64,000 bases of DNA, taken from NCBI RefSeq assembly GCF_014851915.1, contig NZ_JACVAP010000001.1, forward strand, positions 1,116,001-1,180,000. The letters run 5' to 3'. This document shows, one piece after another, positions 1 through 7,185 of this stretch (positions within the stretch are counted from its first letter, which is position 1; every line of letters starts with the position of its first letter). Both the position numbers and the translations under genes were made by a program. The notes below the pieces were generated by a model. The model worked only from the letters and a program-made list of their open reading frames with translations, made no database searches and was not told the DNA's origin. The DNA comes from Xanthomonas sp. XNM01 (lineage in GTDB: Bacteria > Pseudomonadota > Gammaproteobacteria > Xanthomonadales > Xanthomonadaceae).

Positions 1-203
1 TCACGGATGGACGCCTTGATGTCCTCGTAGGCCAGGTTGCGTTTCTTCCTGGGATCGTGGTCGTAGGGGCGCAACTGGTCCAGGGTCACGACCATGGGCG
101 TGTCGGCGATCGGGTCGCTCAAGGCCGGGGTGGACGGGCCGCTGCGCTCGAACCCGGCCGCGAGCAGCTTGCCGGCCATCTGCTGGGAGGTCATCTCAGC
201 CAT
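1..203 (-). CDS. parB: ICE-type ParB family protein, N-terminal part only
   Basis: Only the first 67 or so codons are inside the window; the gene runs off the left edge. The start ATG (complement 201-203) overlaps the stop of the small gene upstream, which suggests translational coupling. The peptide contains VVTLDQLRPYDHDPRKKR, typical of the N-terminus of ParB-like partition proteins of PFGI-1/ICEclc-type elements, where residues of this kind open the ParB/Srx-like nuclease-fold domain. In this family ParB binds DNA and works with ParA to maintain the element. It is the last visible gene of the leftward alpA-parA-small gene-parB operon. The family call rests on the short N-terminus plus gene order; the rest of the protein cannot be checked. 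Confidence 0.8.
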   Translation of the reverse strand, partial: MAEMTSQQMAGKLLAAGFERSGPSTPALSDPIADTPMVVTLDQLRPYDHDPRKKRNLAYEDIKASIR

Positions 204-444
204 GGCGGCCTCCCTGCGCTGGGGACCGAGCCTTGCGCTCGGCGCGGCGGATCTGCGCACGGGCATTGAGGGCTGCCCGGTGGTCGCTGGCCGTCGAACT
301 GGTGTAGATCGCAGCGCAGCCGGCCTTGGTGAATTTGAGGTGGCCGCCTGGCGTGCGCTTGACGTGCCAGCCCTCGCCGACGGCGAACTCGATCAGGGCG
401 CGCAGCCGCTTGTGGCCTCGGGCCAGTTCATGTGCGTTCGCCAT
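196..444 (-). CDS. Small HicA-like protein between parA and parB (position of ICEclc shi)
   Basis: This 82-residue protein starts at the ATG at 444, preceded by a GGGAGG ribosome site; a longer reading frame to 495 lacks one. It overlaps the parA end by 17 bp and its stop overlaps the parB start. Residues 20-40 read GEGWHVKRTPGGHLKFTKAG, which follows the HicA/YcfA pattern G-W-x-x-x-R-x-x-G-x-H-x-x-F, including the histidine that is catalytic in HicA mRNA interferases. No HicB antitoxin gene lies beside it. In ICEclc the gene in this position, shi, together with parA slows growth of transfer-competent cells. Orthology is inferred from position. The HicA resemblance is seen in the sequence; activity is unknown. 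The C-terminal 25 residues are basic. Confidence 0.75.
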   Translation of the reverse strand: MANAHELARGHKRLRALIEFAVGEGWHVKRTPGGHLKFTKAGCAAIYTSSTASDHRAALNARAQIRRAERKARSPAQGGRHG

Positions 445-1303
445 GGGGCCTCCCGGTATCAAGAGGGAATGGCGGGCGGCCGGACACCGTGGCAAATCGG
501 TGCTGCCATTGCGGGAACAGTTCGCCAGCGAGGCCGCGCATGGTGTCGAGCGCGGCGGGGGCGACTCTGCCCGGTGGCTGGCGGTACTCGACCCGATGCA
601 CCGGCAGGCCGCGCGTCGCGGCGCGCGGATAGGCTTCGATGGCTGGCACGTCGGTGGCCAGCACGCGGATGCCGGTGTGGTCCTGGAACAGGTCGCGCAG
701 GGCCTGCTGGATCAGCCGGGCGTTCGCCGACACGGGGTGGACCCGGTTGATGAGCAGATGCAGCGGCGGCGGCTCGATGCCCAGGTGCCGGTACGGCGCG
801 ATGTCCTCCAGCAACTGCATGGTGCCGCGCCGCAGCTCGCGGGCGGCGAGGATTTCCGGGGTCACGGGTGACAGCGCGAGATCGGAGGCGAGCACCGCCA
901 TCTCCAGCGTCACCGAGCGTGCGCCCTGGGTGTCGATCAGCACCAGGTCGTAGAGGGAAGCCAGTGCCGGCAGAAGGTGCCGTAGTCGCAGGCGTCCGTC
1001 CGGCGCATGCAGCAACAAGGTGTTCAGCTCGCCCCGGTGGTCGTTGGAGAGCACCAGGTCCAGGCCTGTGATGATCGTGCGGGACACGAGCTGGCCGAGG
1101 TCGCGCTCGTTGAAGGCCAGCAATTCATAGATGCCGCCGGGCGCACGGTGGGCCAGCTCGTAGTACGAGGACAAGGTGGGCTGCACGTCGAGATCGAGCA
1201 GCAGCACGCGCAGCCCCGCGTCGGCGGCGAGCCCGCCCAGGTTGGCGGCCGTGGTCGTTTTACCGACGCCCCCTTTGGTCGAGACAATGGATACAACCTG
1301 CAT
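428..1303 (-). CDS. parA: ParA/Soj-family partition ATPase of the ICE
   Basis: The protein has 291 residues and opens MQVVSIVSTKGGVGKTTTAA, with the deviant Walker A motif KGGVGKTT at residues 10-17. The Walker A-prime aspartate lies in LLLDLDVQPT near residue 40, and the switch motif VLIDTQGA lies near residue 115. This is the layout of ParA/Soj ATPases, which oscillate on the nucleoid and act with ParB. Here it belongs to a mobile element: alpA precedes it, a small HicA-like gene and parB follow, and the element end is 1.9 kb away. In ICEclc the homologue also contributes to growth arrest of donor cells. The start is the ATG at 1303, 42 bp after the alpA stop. The family assignment is secure; the ICE role comes from context. 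Confidence 0.93.
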   Translation of the reverse strand: MQVVSIVSTKGGVGKTTTAANLGGLAADAGLRVLLLDLDVQPTLSSYYELAHRAPGGIYELLAFNERDLGQLVSRTIITGLDLVLSNDHRGELNTLLLHAPDGRLRLRHLLPALASLYDLVLIDTQGARSVTLEMAVLASDLALSPVTPEILAARELRRGTMQLLEDIAPYRHLGIEPPPLHLLINRVHPVSANARLIQQALRDLFQDHTGIRVLATDVPAIEAYPRAATRGLPVHRVEYRQPPGRVAPAALDTMRGLAGELFPQWQHRFATVSGRPPFPLDTGRPHGERT

Positions 1304-1345
1304 GGCGTTCTCCGTGTGAGGATGGAAAGTCCGCGGGAGAACGGG

Positions 1346-1558
1346 TCAGGCCCGGCTGTTGACGCGCTCGGCGATCCACTGGTCGATTTCGATGGAGTCC
1401 CAGCCGACGGCGCGCACGCCCAGGCGCAGCGCTTGCGGGAACTGGCGCTTCCTCATCAGGTTGTAGATGTGGGCGCGCTTGAAGCCAGACTTCGCTTCGA
1501 CTTCTTCCAGGCGCAGGATGCGGCGTTCGTTGGGCGGCAGTACAGGTGTTTGCGACAT
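1346..1558 (-). CDS. alpA: AlpA-family excisionase/transcription regulator
   Basis: This 70-residue protein starts MSQTP; the ATG at 1558 has an AGGAG site 9 bases upstream, a better start than the ATG three codons earlier. Residues 13-65 form a winged-helix AlpA/MerR-like DNA-binding domain (LRLEEVEAKSGFKRAHIYNL followed by FPQALRLG and W-x-x-x-E-I-D-Q-W). AlpA proteins regulate integrase genes or act as directionality factors, and in ICEclc-type elements alpA heads the parA-parB operon. The same order is seen here, with parA starting 42 bp downstream, so it is probably the first gene of the operon. Its exact target on this element cannot be read from the sequence. Confidence 0.88.
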   Translation of the reverse strand: MSQTPVLPPNERRILRLEEVEAKSGFKRAHIYNLMRKRQFPQALRLGVRAVGWDSIEIDQWIAERVNSRA

Positions 1559-1677
1559 GGCGGTCACTCCTGAACGCTCAGTGGCGTTTGTTGGCGTGAC
1601 ACCTATTCAAATGTCGGCTTCTGTCCCAAACCACCGTAAATGCGGTTTCCGCGACCGCAGATACGGGCTTGCAAATA
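1559..1677 (-). promoter_or_regulatory. Intergenic region likely holding the alpA operon promoter
   Basis: This 119-bp gap separates the upstream leftward gene from alpA and is clearly more A+T-rich than the surrounding genes. It is the natural place for the alpA-parA-parB promoter. Read leftwards it contains AT-rich stretches such as CATTTGAATAGG about 45 bases before the alpA start, but no pair of boxes is good enough to name. The AGGAG site of alpA lies at its edge. Confidence 0.35.
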
Positions 1678-2433
1678 TCAAGAAACGGCAGCCCGCAGCT
1701 TGCGGCGGGCCTGCGCAAATTTGGCTTGCAGCGTGCGATCCGTAATGCCCATGAGTTCGCCGTGATGCGCGATCATCGCGGTAGCAATGGATTCCTGGCT
1801 GTTGAAGCTGGAGTACGGGGTGCCCGACGGGGATTGGCCGAGCATCAGTTCCAGCATCGTGCCGATGATGTGCAGGTAGGTGGCCTCGGCACGGTCGCTG
1901 ATCGGGCACTGGGCGCATGCAGGAATCACCGTGGACTGCTTGAGCAGCGCGTCGTGCTGGTCCTGCAACTCGCGCAGTTGACGCTTGCACTGCTCCAGGG
2001 CGGATTTGAGGGCCAAGCGCTCGACGAGCATGGCTTGGCCGGTCTCCAGCGAGATGAAGGGATGGGCGATGCGCTCGCTGCGGCAGAAGAGAAAGCCGGG
2101 CCGCTGCTCGGGGTAGTGCTGGCGCATCCAACGCTTCAGATCCACGTGACGAACCGTCAGGTCAGGGGATTCGATCAGCGCGATGTCGCGTGCCGTGATG
2201 CCGTTCTGCCCGAAGGGCAGTTCCCCATTGAGGATGCCGTCGTAGATGCGATCGGTGTACAGCCGCAGTTCGCCCCAGCGCGGGCAGTCCAGCGATTGCG
2301 GCAGATTCCTTGGCGACGAAACCGAGGCCAGGATCACTTGCTCATATCGCAGCAGCCCAGCCCAGCGGATGGACGCTTCGATCGGGCGGTAGAACACCTT
2401 TGATGTGGGTGCATCATTCTTGTTCTCGTGCAT
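1678..2433 (-). CDS. Conserved ICE protein of unknown function near the attachment site
   Basis: This 251-residue protein is one I cannot assign to a characterised family. The start ATG at 2433 has an AAGGAG site 7-8 bases upstream. The N-terminal two thirds include PFGQNGITARDIALIESPDL and a basic segment around residue 100. A leucine/glutamine-rich helix near residues 140-165 may form a short coiled coil. The C-terminal third has CAQCP and a Ser/Gln-rich segment followed by a helical tail. It lies between the element end and alpA, transcribed toward alpA. Proteins of this size occupy the same place in PFGI-1/ICEclc-like elements, so a role in element regulation is plausible. That role is inferred from position only. 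Confidence 0.75.
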   Translation of the reverse strand: MHENKNDAPTSKVFYRPIEASIRWAGLLRYEQVILASVSSPRNLPQSLDCPRWGELRLYTDRIYDGILNGELPFGQNGITARDIALIESPDLTVRHVDLKRWMRQHYPEQRPGFLFCRSERIAHPFISLETGQAMLVERLALKSALEQCKRQLRELQDQHDALLKQSTVIPACAQCPISDRAEATYLHIIGTMLELMLGQSPSGTPYSSFNSQESIATAMIAHHGELMGITDRTLQAKFAQARRKLRAAVS

Positions 2434-2462
2434 GCTCGGTCTCCTTCCAGGAGAAGAACTAC

Positions 2463-2621
2463 ATGGCCGACTCCTTTGCCGCCGACCTCATGGTCGGCCT
2501 GTTACCTGTGCAGGAAGCGAGTCCCGATGCCCGCTTCGTCATGGGGCTTGAGTACTTCTCACCAGTTCGCGCTACTGGTAGCCGTCGTGTGCTCGATGTG
2601 CAAAAATTCATCGATCGCTAG
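2463..2621 (+). CDS. Possible small divergent gene at the ICE end
   Basis: A 52-codon reading frame starts at an ATG with an AGGAG site exactly 9 bases upstream and runs away from the 251-residue gene, whose start is 30 bp away. The peptide begins MADSFAADLMVGLLPVQEAS and has no motif I recognise. The two divergent ribosome sites form a near-palindrome at 2440-2456, so the AGGAG could be coincidental. It could be a real small gene or the start of a gene broken during element evolution. Confidence 0.25.
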   Translation: MADSFAADLMVGLLPVQEASPDARFVMGLEYFSPVRATGSRRVLDVQKFIDR

Positions 2622-3110
2622 ATGGTCGAGCGTCGGAAAGCAGACTCGACAGCGACGCGCACGCTATCAGGGTCGTAAGAAGCTACGGTCCCTGCAAAAC
2701 CGTCTAGGTATGACGTGATATGCCAGCGGTTTCACCGGGCACGAAGGGATGGCAATCGCTGTCCAACGTCCAGCCGGACGTAGCAAATCCACGCCTGTCA
2801 TGCTTGCCCGAGCATCCTGATATATCGACAAAGAATCGTGCGCTGACTTGCCACGGCTAGGGTGTGCGTTCTTCCGGCGCGACTTGAGCAAACCGGCAAT
2901 GCGCGGCGCGTGTGGGTCCTAGACGGCATCCGCGCTAGGCCGACGCCAAGAGCATCAGCTTGGTCGTCATCGTGTTGATGGTGTGCGGAAGCAGAGGGCA
3001 AGGCGTAGGCGACCAGTTCGAGACTGTTGCGGACGACGCAGTGCCGGGTGTGGGTCTGGTGCGCTGAGTACGGGTCTATGGCCGTCAGTGGAAGTCTTTG
3101 GACGATCTTG
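2622..3110. other. ICE terminal region without supported genes
   Basis: This stretch of about 490 bp between the small frame and the outward promoter has no frame with both a credible ribosome site and protein-like composition. Base composition is lower in G+C than the chromosome to the right, as expected for element DNA. ICE ends of this class carry integrase and directionality-factor binding sites here, but none could be picked out by eye. Confidence 0.5.
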
Positions 3111-3139
3111 TTGCCGGGGACCAAAAACAAGGCTACAAT
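3111..3139 (+). promoter_or_regulatory. Outward-facing sigma-70 promoter at the ICE end
   Basis: TTGCCG (3111-3116) and TACAAT (3134-3139) are separated by exactly 17 bp, matching the sigma-70 consensus at 4 of 6 and 5 of 6 positions. The promoter points toward the attachment core 70 bp downstream and has no gene before it in the integrated state. ICEclc has a constitutive outward promoter at its right end that drives the integrase gene only after the element has circularised. Position and orientation here fit the same design. The boxes are seen in the sequence; the function is by analogy. Confidence 0.65.
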
Positions 3140-3145
3140 TGAGGT

Positions 3146-3168
3146 CTTCGCTGAGCACCTCGGCGAAG
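3146..3168. repeat. Inverted repeat between outward promoter and attachment core
   Basis: CTTCGCTGAG (3146-3155) and CTCGGCGAAG (3159-3168) form a 10-bp stem with one G-T pair and a 3-base loop, starting 7 bp after the -10 box. No T-run follows, so it is not a normal terminator. It lies 40 bp before the attachment core and would be at the start of the promoter transcript, so it may be a protein-binding site or an RNA hairpin. Confidence 0.6.
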
Positions 3169-3207
3169 AAACTGTTCGGGAAACAACGACTTACGCGCCT
3201 AGTGCAA

Positions 3208-3225
3208 GTCTCGTTTCCCGCTCCA
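3208..3225 (+). other. ICE attachment core (attR-type), 3' end of a split tRNA-Gly
   Basis: The 18-mer GTCTCGTTTCCCGCTCCA is identical to positions 3456-3473, the 3' end of the intact tRNA-Gly; with the preceding A the match is 19 bp. No other part of a tRNA precedes it, so this is a tRNA 3' remnant left at the distal end of an element inserted to its left. The core agrees with the tRNA-Gly 3'-end target used by ICEclc-family integrases. The regenerated full tRNA and the integrase gene should lie left of the window. Confidence 0.85.
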
Positions 3226-3397
3226 GTTCTGGCGCCATGCGCCACAGCCGCCGGCCAGCCGGTGCGTAGGGACCCCGGAGACGGGGTTTCGTGGTTTCCA
3301 GGAAAGCGGTGCGGGCGCGGTCGTCCACGTCGTGCCGGATCCAGAGCGGCGCCCATGCCGGGCTCAGCGCTGGAACCGGCGGAGCAGTGCGGTACAT
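3226..3397. repeat. Trailer of the first tRNA-Gly, paralogous to the trailer of the second
   Basis: The sequence after the attachment core (3232-3300) matches with scattered changes the sequence after the intact tRNA-Gly (3480-3545). Both contain GCCGCAGCC/GCCACAGCCGCC, then CCGGTGCGTAG and a CCCCG-loop-CGGGG hairpin followed by a T-containing stretch. This shows a tandem duplication of tRNA-Gly with its terminator before the element arrived. Positions 3300-3397 hold the leader of the second tRNA. Confidence 0.7.
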
Positions 3398-3473
<76 letters not shown>

Positions 3474-3540
3474 TCCGGCGCTCTGCGCCGCAGCCACCGG
3501 AACCCCGGTGCGTAGACGCCCCGGACACGGGGCTTCGTCG

Positions 3541-3565
3541 TTTCTGCAGGGGCGCCCTGCAGAAA
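3541..3565. terminator. Strong hairpin between tRNA-Gly and the lacI-type gene
   Basis: TTTCTGCAGGG (3541-3551) and CCCTGCAGAAA (3555-3565) form a perfect 11-bp stem with a 3-base loop. It sits between a rightward tRNA and the end of a leftward gene, so it could stop transcription from both sides. There is no clear T-run outside the stem, and the terminator call rests on position. Confidence 0.6.
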
Positions 3566-3602
3566 CGCTGGGGAGCGACGGTTGAAGCGCGCTCCGACCG
3601 TC

Positions 3603-4634
3603 TCAGCGCCGGCGTGGCGGCGCGGTGCGGCGCGGCACCGGGCCGGTCGAGTTGCGCACCTGCAGCTGGTAGGGCACCTGCACCACACCGCCGCTCGCAT
3701 GGCCGCCGATCTCGGTCAGCAGCTGCTGTGCGGCGATCCGCCCCATCTCGCGGCTGGGCTGGCGCACGGTGGTCAGGCTCGGCCAGACCTGGCAGGCCAT
3801 CGGGCTGTCGTCAAACCCGAACACCGACAGGTCCCCGGGGACGTCCAGCCCGCGCGCAGCGGCTTCGTAGAGCACGCCGCAGGCTGTGTCGTCGTTGGCG
3901 CCGAAGATCGCGGTGGGGCGTTCGTCCAGCGCCAGCAGACGGCGTGCGCCGACGATGCCGGACTGGAACGAGAACTCGCCTTCGACCACCAGCTCCGGAT
4001 CGAACGCGATGCCGGCGCGGCGCAGTCCGTCCTGGTAGCCGGCCAGGCGCCACGAACGCGCGCCATGGCTGCGGTGGCCGGTGATGTGGGCGATCCGGCG
4101 ATGCCCCAGCGCGACCACGTGGGCGACCATGTCGGCCGCGGCCGCGCGTTCGTCCAGGATCGCGCCCAGGCGCGCATTGCCGCGTTTGGGCGAAATGCTG
4201 GAGTAACGCACGCCGAGGTCGTTGAGACGACGCAGCAGCGGCTGGTCGTCGGTCAGCGGCGGGGTCAGGATCAGGCCGTCCGGACGGTTCTGGCTGACCA
4301 GGGTTTCCACCGCCTCGATGTGGTCGCTCTGGCGCACGTCCAGCGGACGCAGGGTGAGGCCGTAGTTGCCTTGCTCGCAGGCCGCCAGCACGCCTTCGAT
4401 GATCTCCATCATGTAGTTCGACGACGGGTTGTCGTAGAGCAGGGAGACCAGATACGACCTGCCGCCGGCGAGGCTGCGGGCCGAGGTGTTGGGCCGGTAG
4501 TTGAGCGTCCGCGCCGCTTCCTCCACCTTCAGGCGGGTCGCTTCGCGCACGTTCGGTTCGCGATTGAACACCCGCGAGACGGTCTTCATCGATACGCCCG
4601 CCGCGGCGGCTACATCCTCGATCCTGGCGCGCAT
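3603..4634 (-). CDS. LacI-family transcriptional regulator
   Basis: The protein has 343 residues from the ATG at 4634 ([13 protein letters not shown]), preceded by GGAGGGG. Earlier in-frame ATGs run into the neighbouring tRNA-Leu and are rejected. Residues 3-50 are the LacI helix-turn-helix and hinge helix ([11 protein letters not shown], then [17 protein letters not shown]). Residues 60-325 form the periplasmic-binding-protein-like sugar domain, with [10 protein letters not shown] and [21 protein letters not shown], the usual conserved blocks. Such proteins repress sugar-use operons and release DNA on binding a sugar. No transporter or glycoside hydrolase gene is adjacent, so the regulon lies elsewhere. 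The family call is certain; the ligand is unknown. Confidence 0.93.
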   Translation of the reverse strand: MRARIEDVAAAAGVSMKTVSRVFNREPNVREATRLKVEEAARTLNYRPNTSARSLAGGRSYLVSLLYDNPSSNYMMEIIEGVLAACEQGNYGLTLRPLDVRQSDHIEAVETLVSQNRPDGLILTPPLTDDQPLLRRLNDLGVRYSSISPKRGNARLGAILDERAAAADMVAHVVALGHRRIAHITGHRSHGARSWRLAGYQDGLRRAGIAFDPELVVEGEFSFQSGIVGARRLLALDERPTAIFGANDDTACGVLYEAAARGLDVPGDLSVFGFDDSPMACQVWPSLTTVRQPSREMGRIAAQQLLTEIGGHASGGVVQVPYQLQVRNSTGPVPRRTAPPRRR

Positions 4635-4777
4635 ACCCCTCCGGTCCGTGCCTGCCGCCTGCATCCGGCGGCAGGCGCATTCTAGCCGCAGCCGGCAGAG
4701 TCGCCACGCCGCGTCGCGGCACTGCGCTGCGGCGGTGGTCCCGCGGCCGGTGGTGGCACAATAGGCGCGCCGTCCGC

Positions 4778-4864
4778 GCCCGGGTGGTGAAACTGGTAGA
4801 CACACGGGACTTAAAATCCCTCATCCGAAAGGGTATGCGGGTTCGAGTCCCGCCCCGGGCACCA
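4778..4864 (+). tRNA. tRNA-Leu (anticodon UAA)
   Basis: This 87-nt class II tRNA has an encoded CCA. The acceptor stem GCCCGGG pairs with CCCGGGC, the anticodon loop is CTTAAAA with anticodon TAA at 4812-4814, and a long variable arm is closed around CCGAAAGG. It lies upstream of and divergent from the LacI-family gene. Confidence 0.97.
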
Positions 4865-4896
4865 GCGCGCCATCCGGGGAACATACAGGCCAGGCC

Positions 4897-5280
4897 GTGA
4901 CTTCTCCCCGCGTCGCCACCGAGCTCTGCAGCGAGGACGAGATCGTGCGCCTGGTGCACGCGTTCTACGCGCGGGTGCGCGCCGATGCGCTGCTCGGCCC
5001 GATGTTCGAGACGCATGTGGCGGACTGGCCCGCGCATCTGGCGGTGCTGGTCGATTTCTGGTCGGCGATGCTGCGCGGTACGCGGCGCTTCCGCGGTGCG
5101 CCGGTCACCCGGCACCGGGCGCTGCCGCCGCTGTCGCCGGCGATGTACGCGCGCTGGCTGGCGCTGTTCGCGCAGACCACCGCCGAAAGCGGCAATCCGG
5201 CGCTGCAGGCCGAGGCCGATGACGCCGCCCGGCGCATGGCCCGGACCCTGCAGGCGCGCAGCGCCGACCCGCTGGCCTGA
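4897..5280 (+). CDS. Group 3 truncated haemoglobin
   Basis: The protein has 127 residues starting at a GTG (4897) 32 bp after tRNA-Leu; no ATG lies nearby. It matches the group III (P) truncated haemoglobins: EDEIVRLVHAFYARVRADALLGPMF at the N-terminus, the W-x-x-H-L-x-x-L-V-D-F-W block near residue 45, and H-x-x-L-P-P-L-S near residue 70. The F-helix histidine that binds haem in this group lies in RHRALPPL. These haemoglobins bind oxygen, NO or related ligands in the cytoplasm; the physiological role is uncertain. A CopD-like membrane gene follows 105 bp downstream and may form a unit with it. Confidence 0.85.
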   Translation: MTSPRVATELCSEDEIVRLVHAFYARVRADALLGPMFETHVADWPAHLAVLVDFWSAMLRGTRRFRGAPVTRHRALPPLSPAMYARWLALFAQTTAESGNPALQAEADDAARRMARTLQARSADPLA

Positions 5281-5385
5281 TCCGCGCTGGAAGCCTCCGG
5301 CTTGACCCCGGTCATGGGCGCGCGGCCGGGACTGCCGCAGTCTGGCGCTGCCCGGCCAGGCGCTTGGCCGCGATGTCCGCTCCCG

Positions 5386-5823
5386 ATGACCTATTACCTG
5401 CTGCTCGTCGTCCATCTGTTGTGCGCGTTCGTCTTCATCGGCACGGTGTTCTTCGAGGTGCTGATGCTGGAAGCGGTGCGCCGGCACGTGCCGCGCGAGG
5501 CGATGGCGCAGGTGGAGCGGGCCATCGGCGATCGCGCCCGTGCGCTGATGCCCTGGGTGCTGCTGTCGCTGTACGGCGCCGGGCTCGGCCTGGCCTGGCA
5601 CTACCGGCCGTTGCTGCAGGCGCCGCTGGCGAGTGCGTTCGGGTTGCAGCTGCTGCTCAAGCTGGTGCTGGCGGCCAGCATCCTGGGCCACTTCTGCATG
5701 GCGATGCGGCTGCGCCGGCAGGGGCGCCTGCGCGGGCCCGCATCGCGCAGGATCCACCTGAGCGTGTTCGTGCACATGCTCGGCATCGTGCTGCTGGCCA
5801 AAGGCATGTTCCACCTGGCCTGA
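5386..5823 (+). CDS. CopD-like integral membrane protein
   Basis: The protein has 145 residues with four predicted membrane helices at about residues 2-22, 48-70, 76-95 and 118-140. I start it at MTYYLLLVVHLLCAF because the longer frame adds a Pro/Gly-rich non-membrane leader. Histidines lie inside or beside helices 1, 2, 3 and 4 (VVHLLCA, LAWHYR, LGHFCM, FVHMLG). That pattern is typical of haem- or metal-binding membrane proteins of the CopD/HemJ-like group. Placement directly after a haemoglobin gene supports a haem or redox role. The family is a moderate guess; membrane location is clear. Confidence 0.7.
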   Translation: MTYYLLLVVHLLCAFVFIGTVFFEVLMLEAVRRHVPREAMAQVERAIGDRARALMPWVLLSLYGAGLGLAWHYRPLLQAPLASAFGLQLLLKLVLAASILGHFCMAMRLRRQGRLRGPASRRIHLSVFVHMLGIVLLAKGMFHLA

Positions 5824-5883
5824 CCGCCGCGCCGCGGCCGTGCATGGCCGCCTACAATGGCGCGTCCGATCACCGAGCCGCCC

Positions 5884-7185
5884 ATGACCGCCATCGATGC
5901 GTCCGTCGTTCCGCTGCCCGCCGAAGGCGCGAGGATCGCCGTGATCGGCCTGGGGTACGTGGGCCTGCCGCTGGCGGTGGCCTTCGGTGCACGGCGGCCG
6001 GTGCTCGGGTTCGACATCGATCCGGAACGCGTGGCCGCGCTGCGTGGCGGGCGCGACAGCACGCTGGAGCTGGAGGCCGATGAGCTGGCCGCGGCCACCC
6101 GGCTGGACTACAGCAGCGATCCGGCGGCGCTGGCCGGATGCGACATCTTCATCGTCGCGGTGCCGACGCCGATCGATGCCCAGCACCAGCCCGACCTGTC
6201 GCCGCTGCGCAGCGCCAGCGCGCTGGTGGCCGCCGCGCTGACGCCCGGCGCGCTGGTGATCTACGAGTCGACCGTCTACCCCGGCACGACCGAGGAAATC
6301 TGCGTGCCGATCCTGGAGGCCGGGTCGGGGCTGCGTTTCAACCGGGAGTTCTCCTGCGGCTACAGTCCCGAGCGGGTCAGCCCCGGCGACCGCCAGCGCC
6401 GCCTGTCCGACATCCGCAAGATCACTGCCGGTTCCACGCCGGAGGCCGCCGCGTTCGTCGATGCGCTGTACCGGCAGGTCATCGCCGCCGGAACCTGGCC
6501 GGCACCGTCGATCCGCGTGGCCGAGGCGGCCAAGGTGGTCGAGAACATCCAGCGCGACGTCAACATCGCGCTGGTCAACGAGCTGGCGCTGGTGTTCGAC
6601 CGGCTCGGCATCGACACCGGCGACGTGCTCGAGGCGGCCGGCACCAAGTGGAACTTCCTGCCGTTCCGCCCCGGCCTGGTCGGCGGCCACTGCATCGGCG
6701 TTGACCCGTACTACCTGCTGCACAAGTCCGAGAGCGTCGGGTACCACCCGGAACTGATCCACACCGCGCGCGCGGTCAACGAGCGCGTCGGCGAACACGT
6801 GGCGGCACGCGTGCTGGCGATGCTGGCCGCGCGTGGCGTGGCACCCGACCAGGCGGACATCCTGGTGCTGGGCGTGACCTTCAAGGAGAACTGCCCGGAT
6901 CTGCGCAACAGCCGTGCACTGGCGCTGGCGCTGCGGCTGGCGCAGGGCGGGGCGCGGGTGGAGGCCTGCGATCCGTGGGCCGATGCCGACGAGGTCGCCA
7001 GGCAGGGCGTGGCGTTGTGCGCCGCACCGCGCGCGGGCGGCTACGACGCGGTCGTGCTGGCGGTCGCGCACGAGGCCTGGCGCACCTACGACGCGACGCA
7101 GGTGCGGGCGCTGGGCCGGCCCGGCGCGGTGGTCTACGACGTCAAGTCGGTATGGCCGCGCGAAGCCGTCGACGATCGCCTGTAA
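5884..7185 (+). CDS. tviB: Nucleotide-sugar dehydrogenase, TviB/WbpO type
   Basis: The protein has 433 residues from the ATG at 5884. It carries the NAD-binding Rossmann motif GLGYVGLPL at 22-30, then the central and C-terminal domains of the UDP-glucose/GDP-mannose dehydrogenase family. The catalytic cysteine is C270 in GGHCIGVDPYYL. The block GTKWNFLPFRPGLVGGH and the ending resemble TviB/WbpO enzymes, which oxidise UDP-GlcNAc or UDP-GalNAc to the uronic acid for surface polysaccharide, more than UDP-glucose dehydrogenases. No glycosyltransferase or epimerase gene is nearby, which is unusual because tviB-like genes are commonly in O-antigen or capsule clusters. The substrate is inferred. 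Confidence 0.85.
   Translation: MTAIDASVVPLPAEGARIAVIGLGYVGLPLAVAFGARRPVLGFDIDPERVAALRGGRDSTLELEADELAAATRLDYSSDPAALAGCDIFIVAVPTPIDAQHQPDLSPLRSASALVAAALTPGALVIYESTVYPGTTEEICVPILEAGSGLRFNREFSCGYSPERVSPGDRQRRLSDIRKITAGSTPEAAAFVDALYRQVIAAGTWPAPSIRVAEAAKVVENIQRDVNIALVNELALVFDRLGIDTGDVLEAAGTKWNFLPFRPGLVGGHCIGVDPYYLLHKSESVGYHPELIHTARAVNERVGEHVAARVLAMLAARGVAPDQADILVLGVTFKENCPDLRNSRALALALRLAQGGARVEACDPWADADEVARQGVALCAAPRAGGYDAVVLAVAHEAWRTYDATQVRALGRPGAVVYDVKSVWPREAVDDRL

Noticed and set aside
2667-2891. A 74-codon minus-strand frame in the ICE terminal region
   Set aside because: No ribosome site, no protein-like pattern, and it lies in a region that in related elements is non-coding.
3226-3300. A possible second complete tRNA at the first attachment core
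   Set aside because: Only the last 18-19 bases of tRNA-Gly are present before 3225. The upstream sequence is element DNA with no acceptor, D or anticodon arm.
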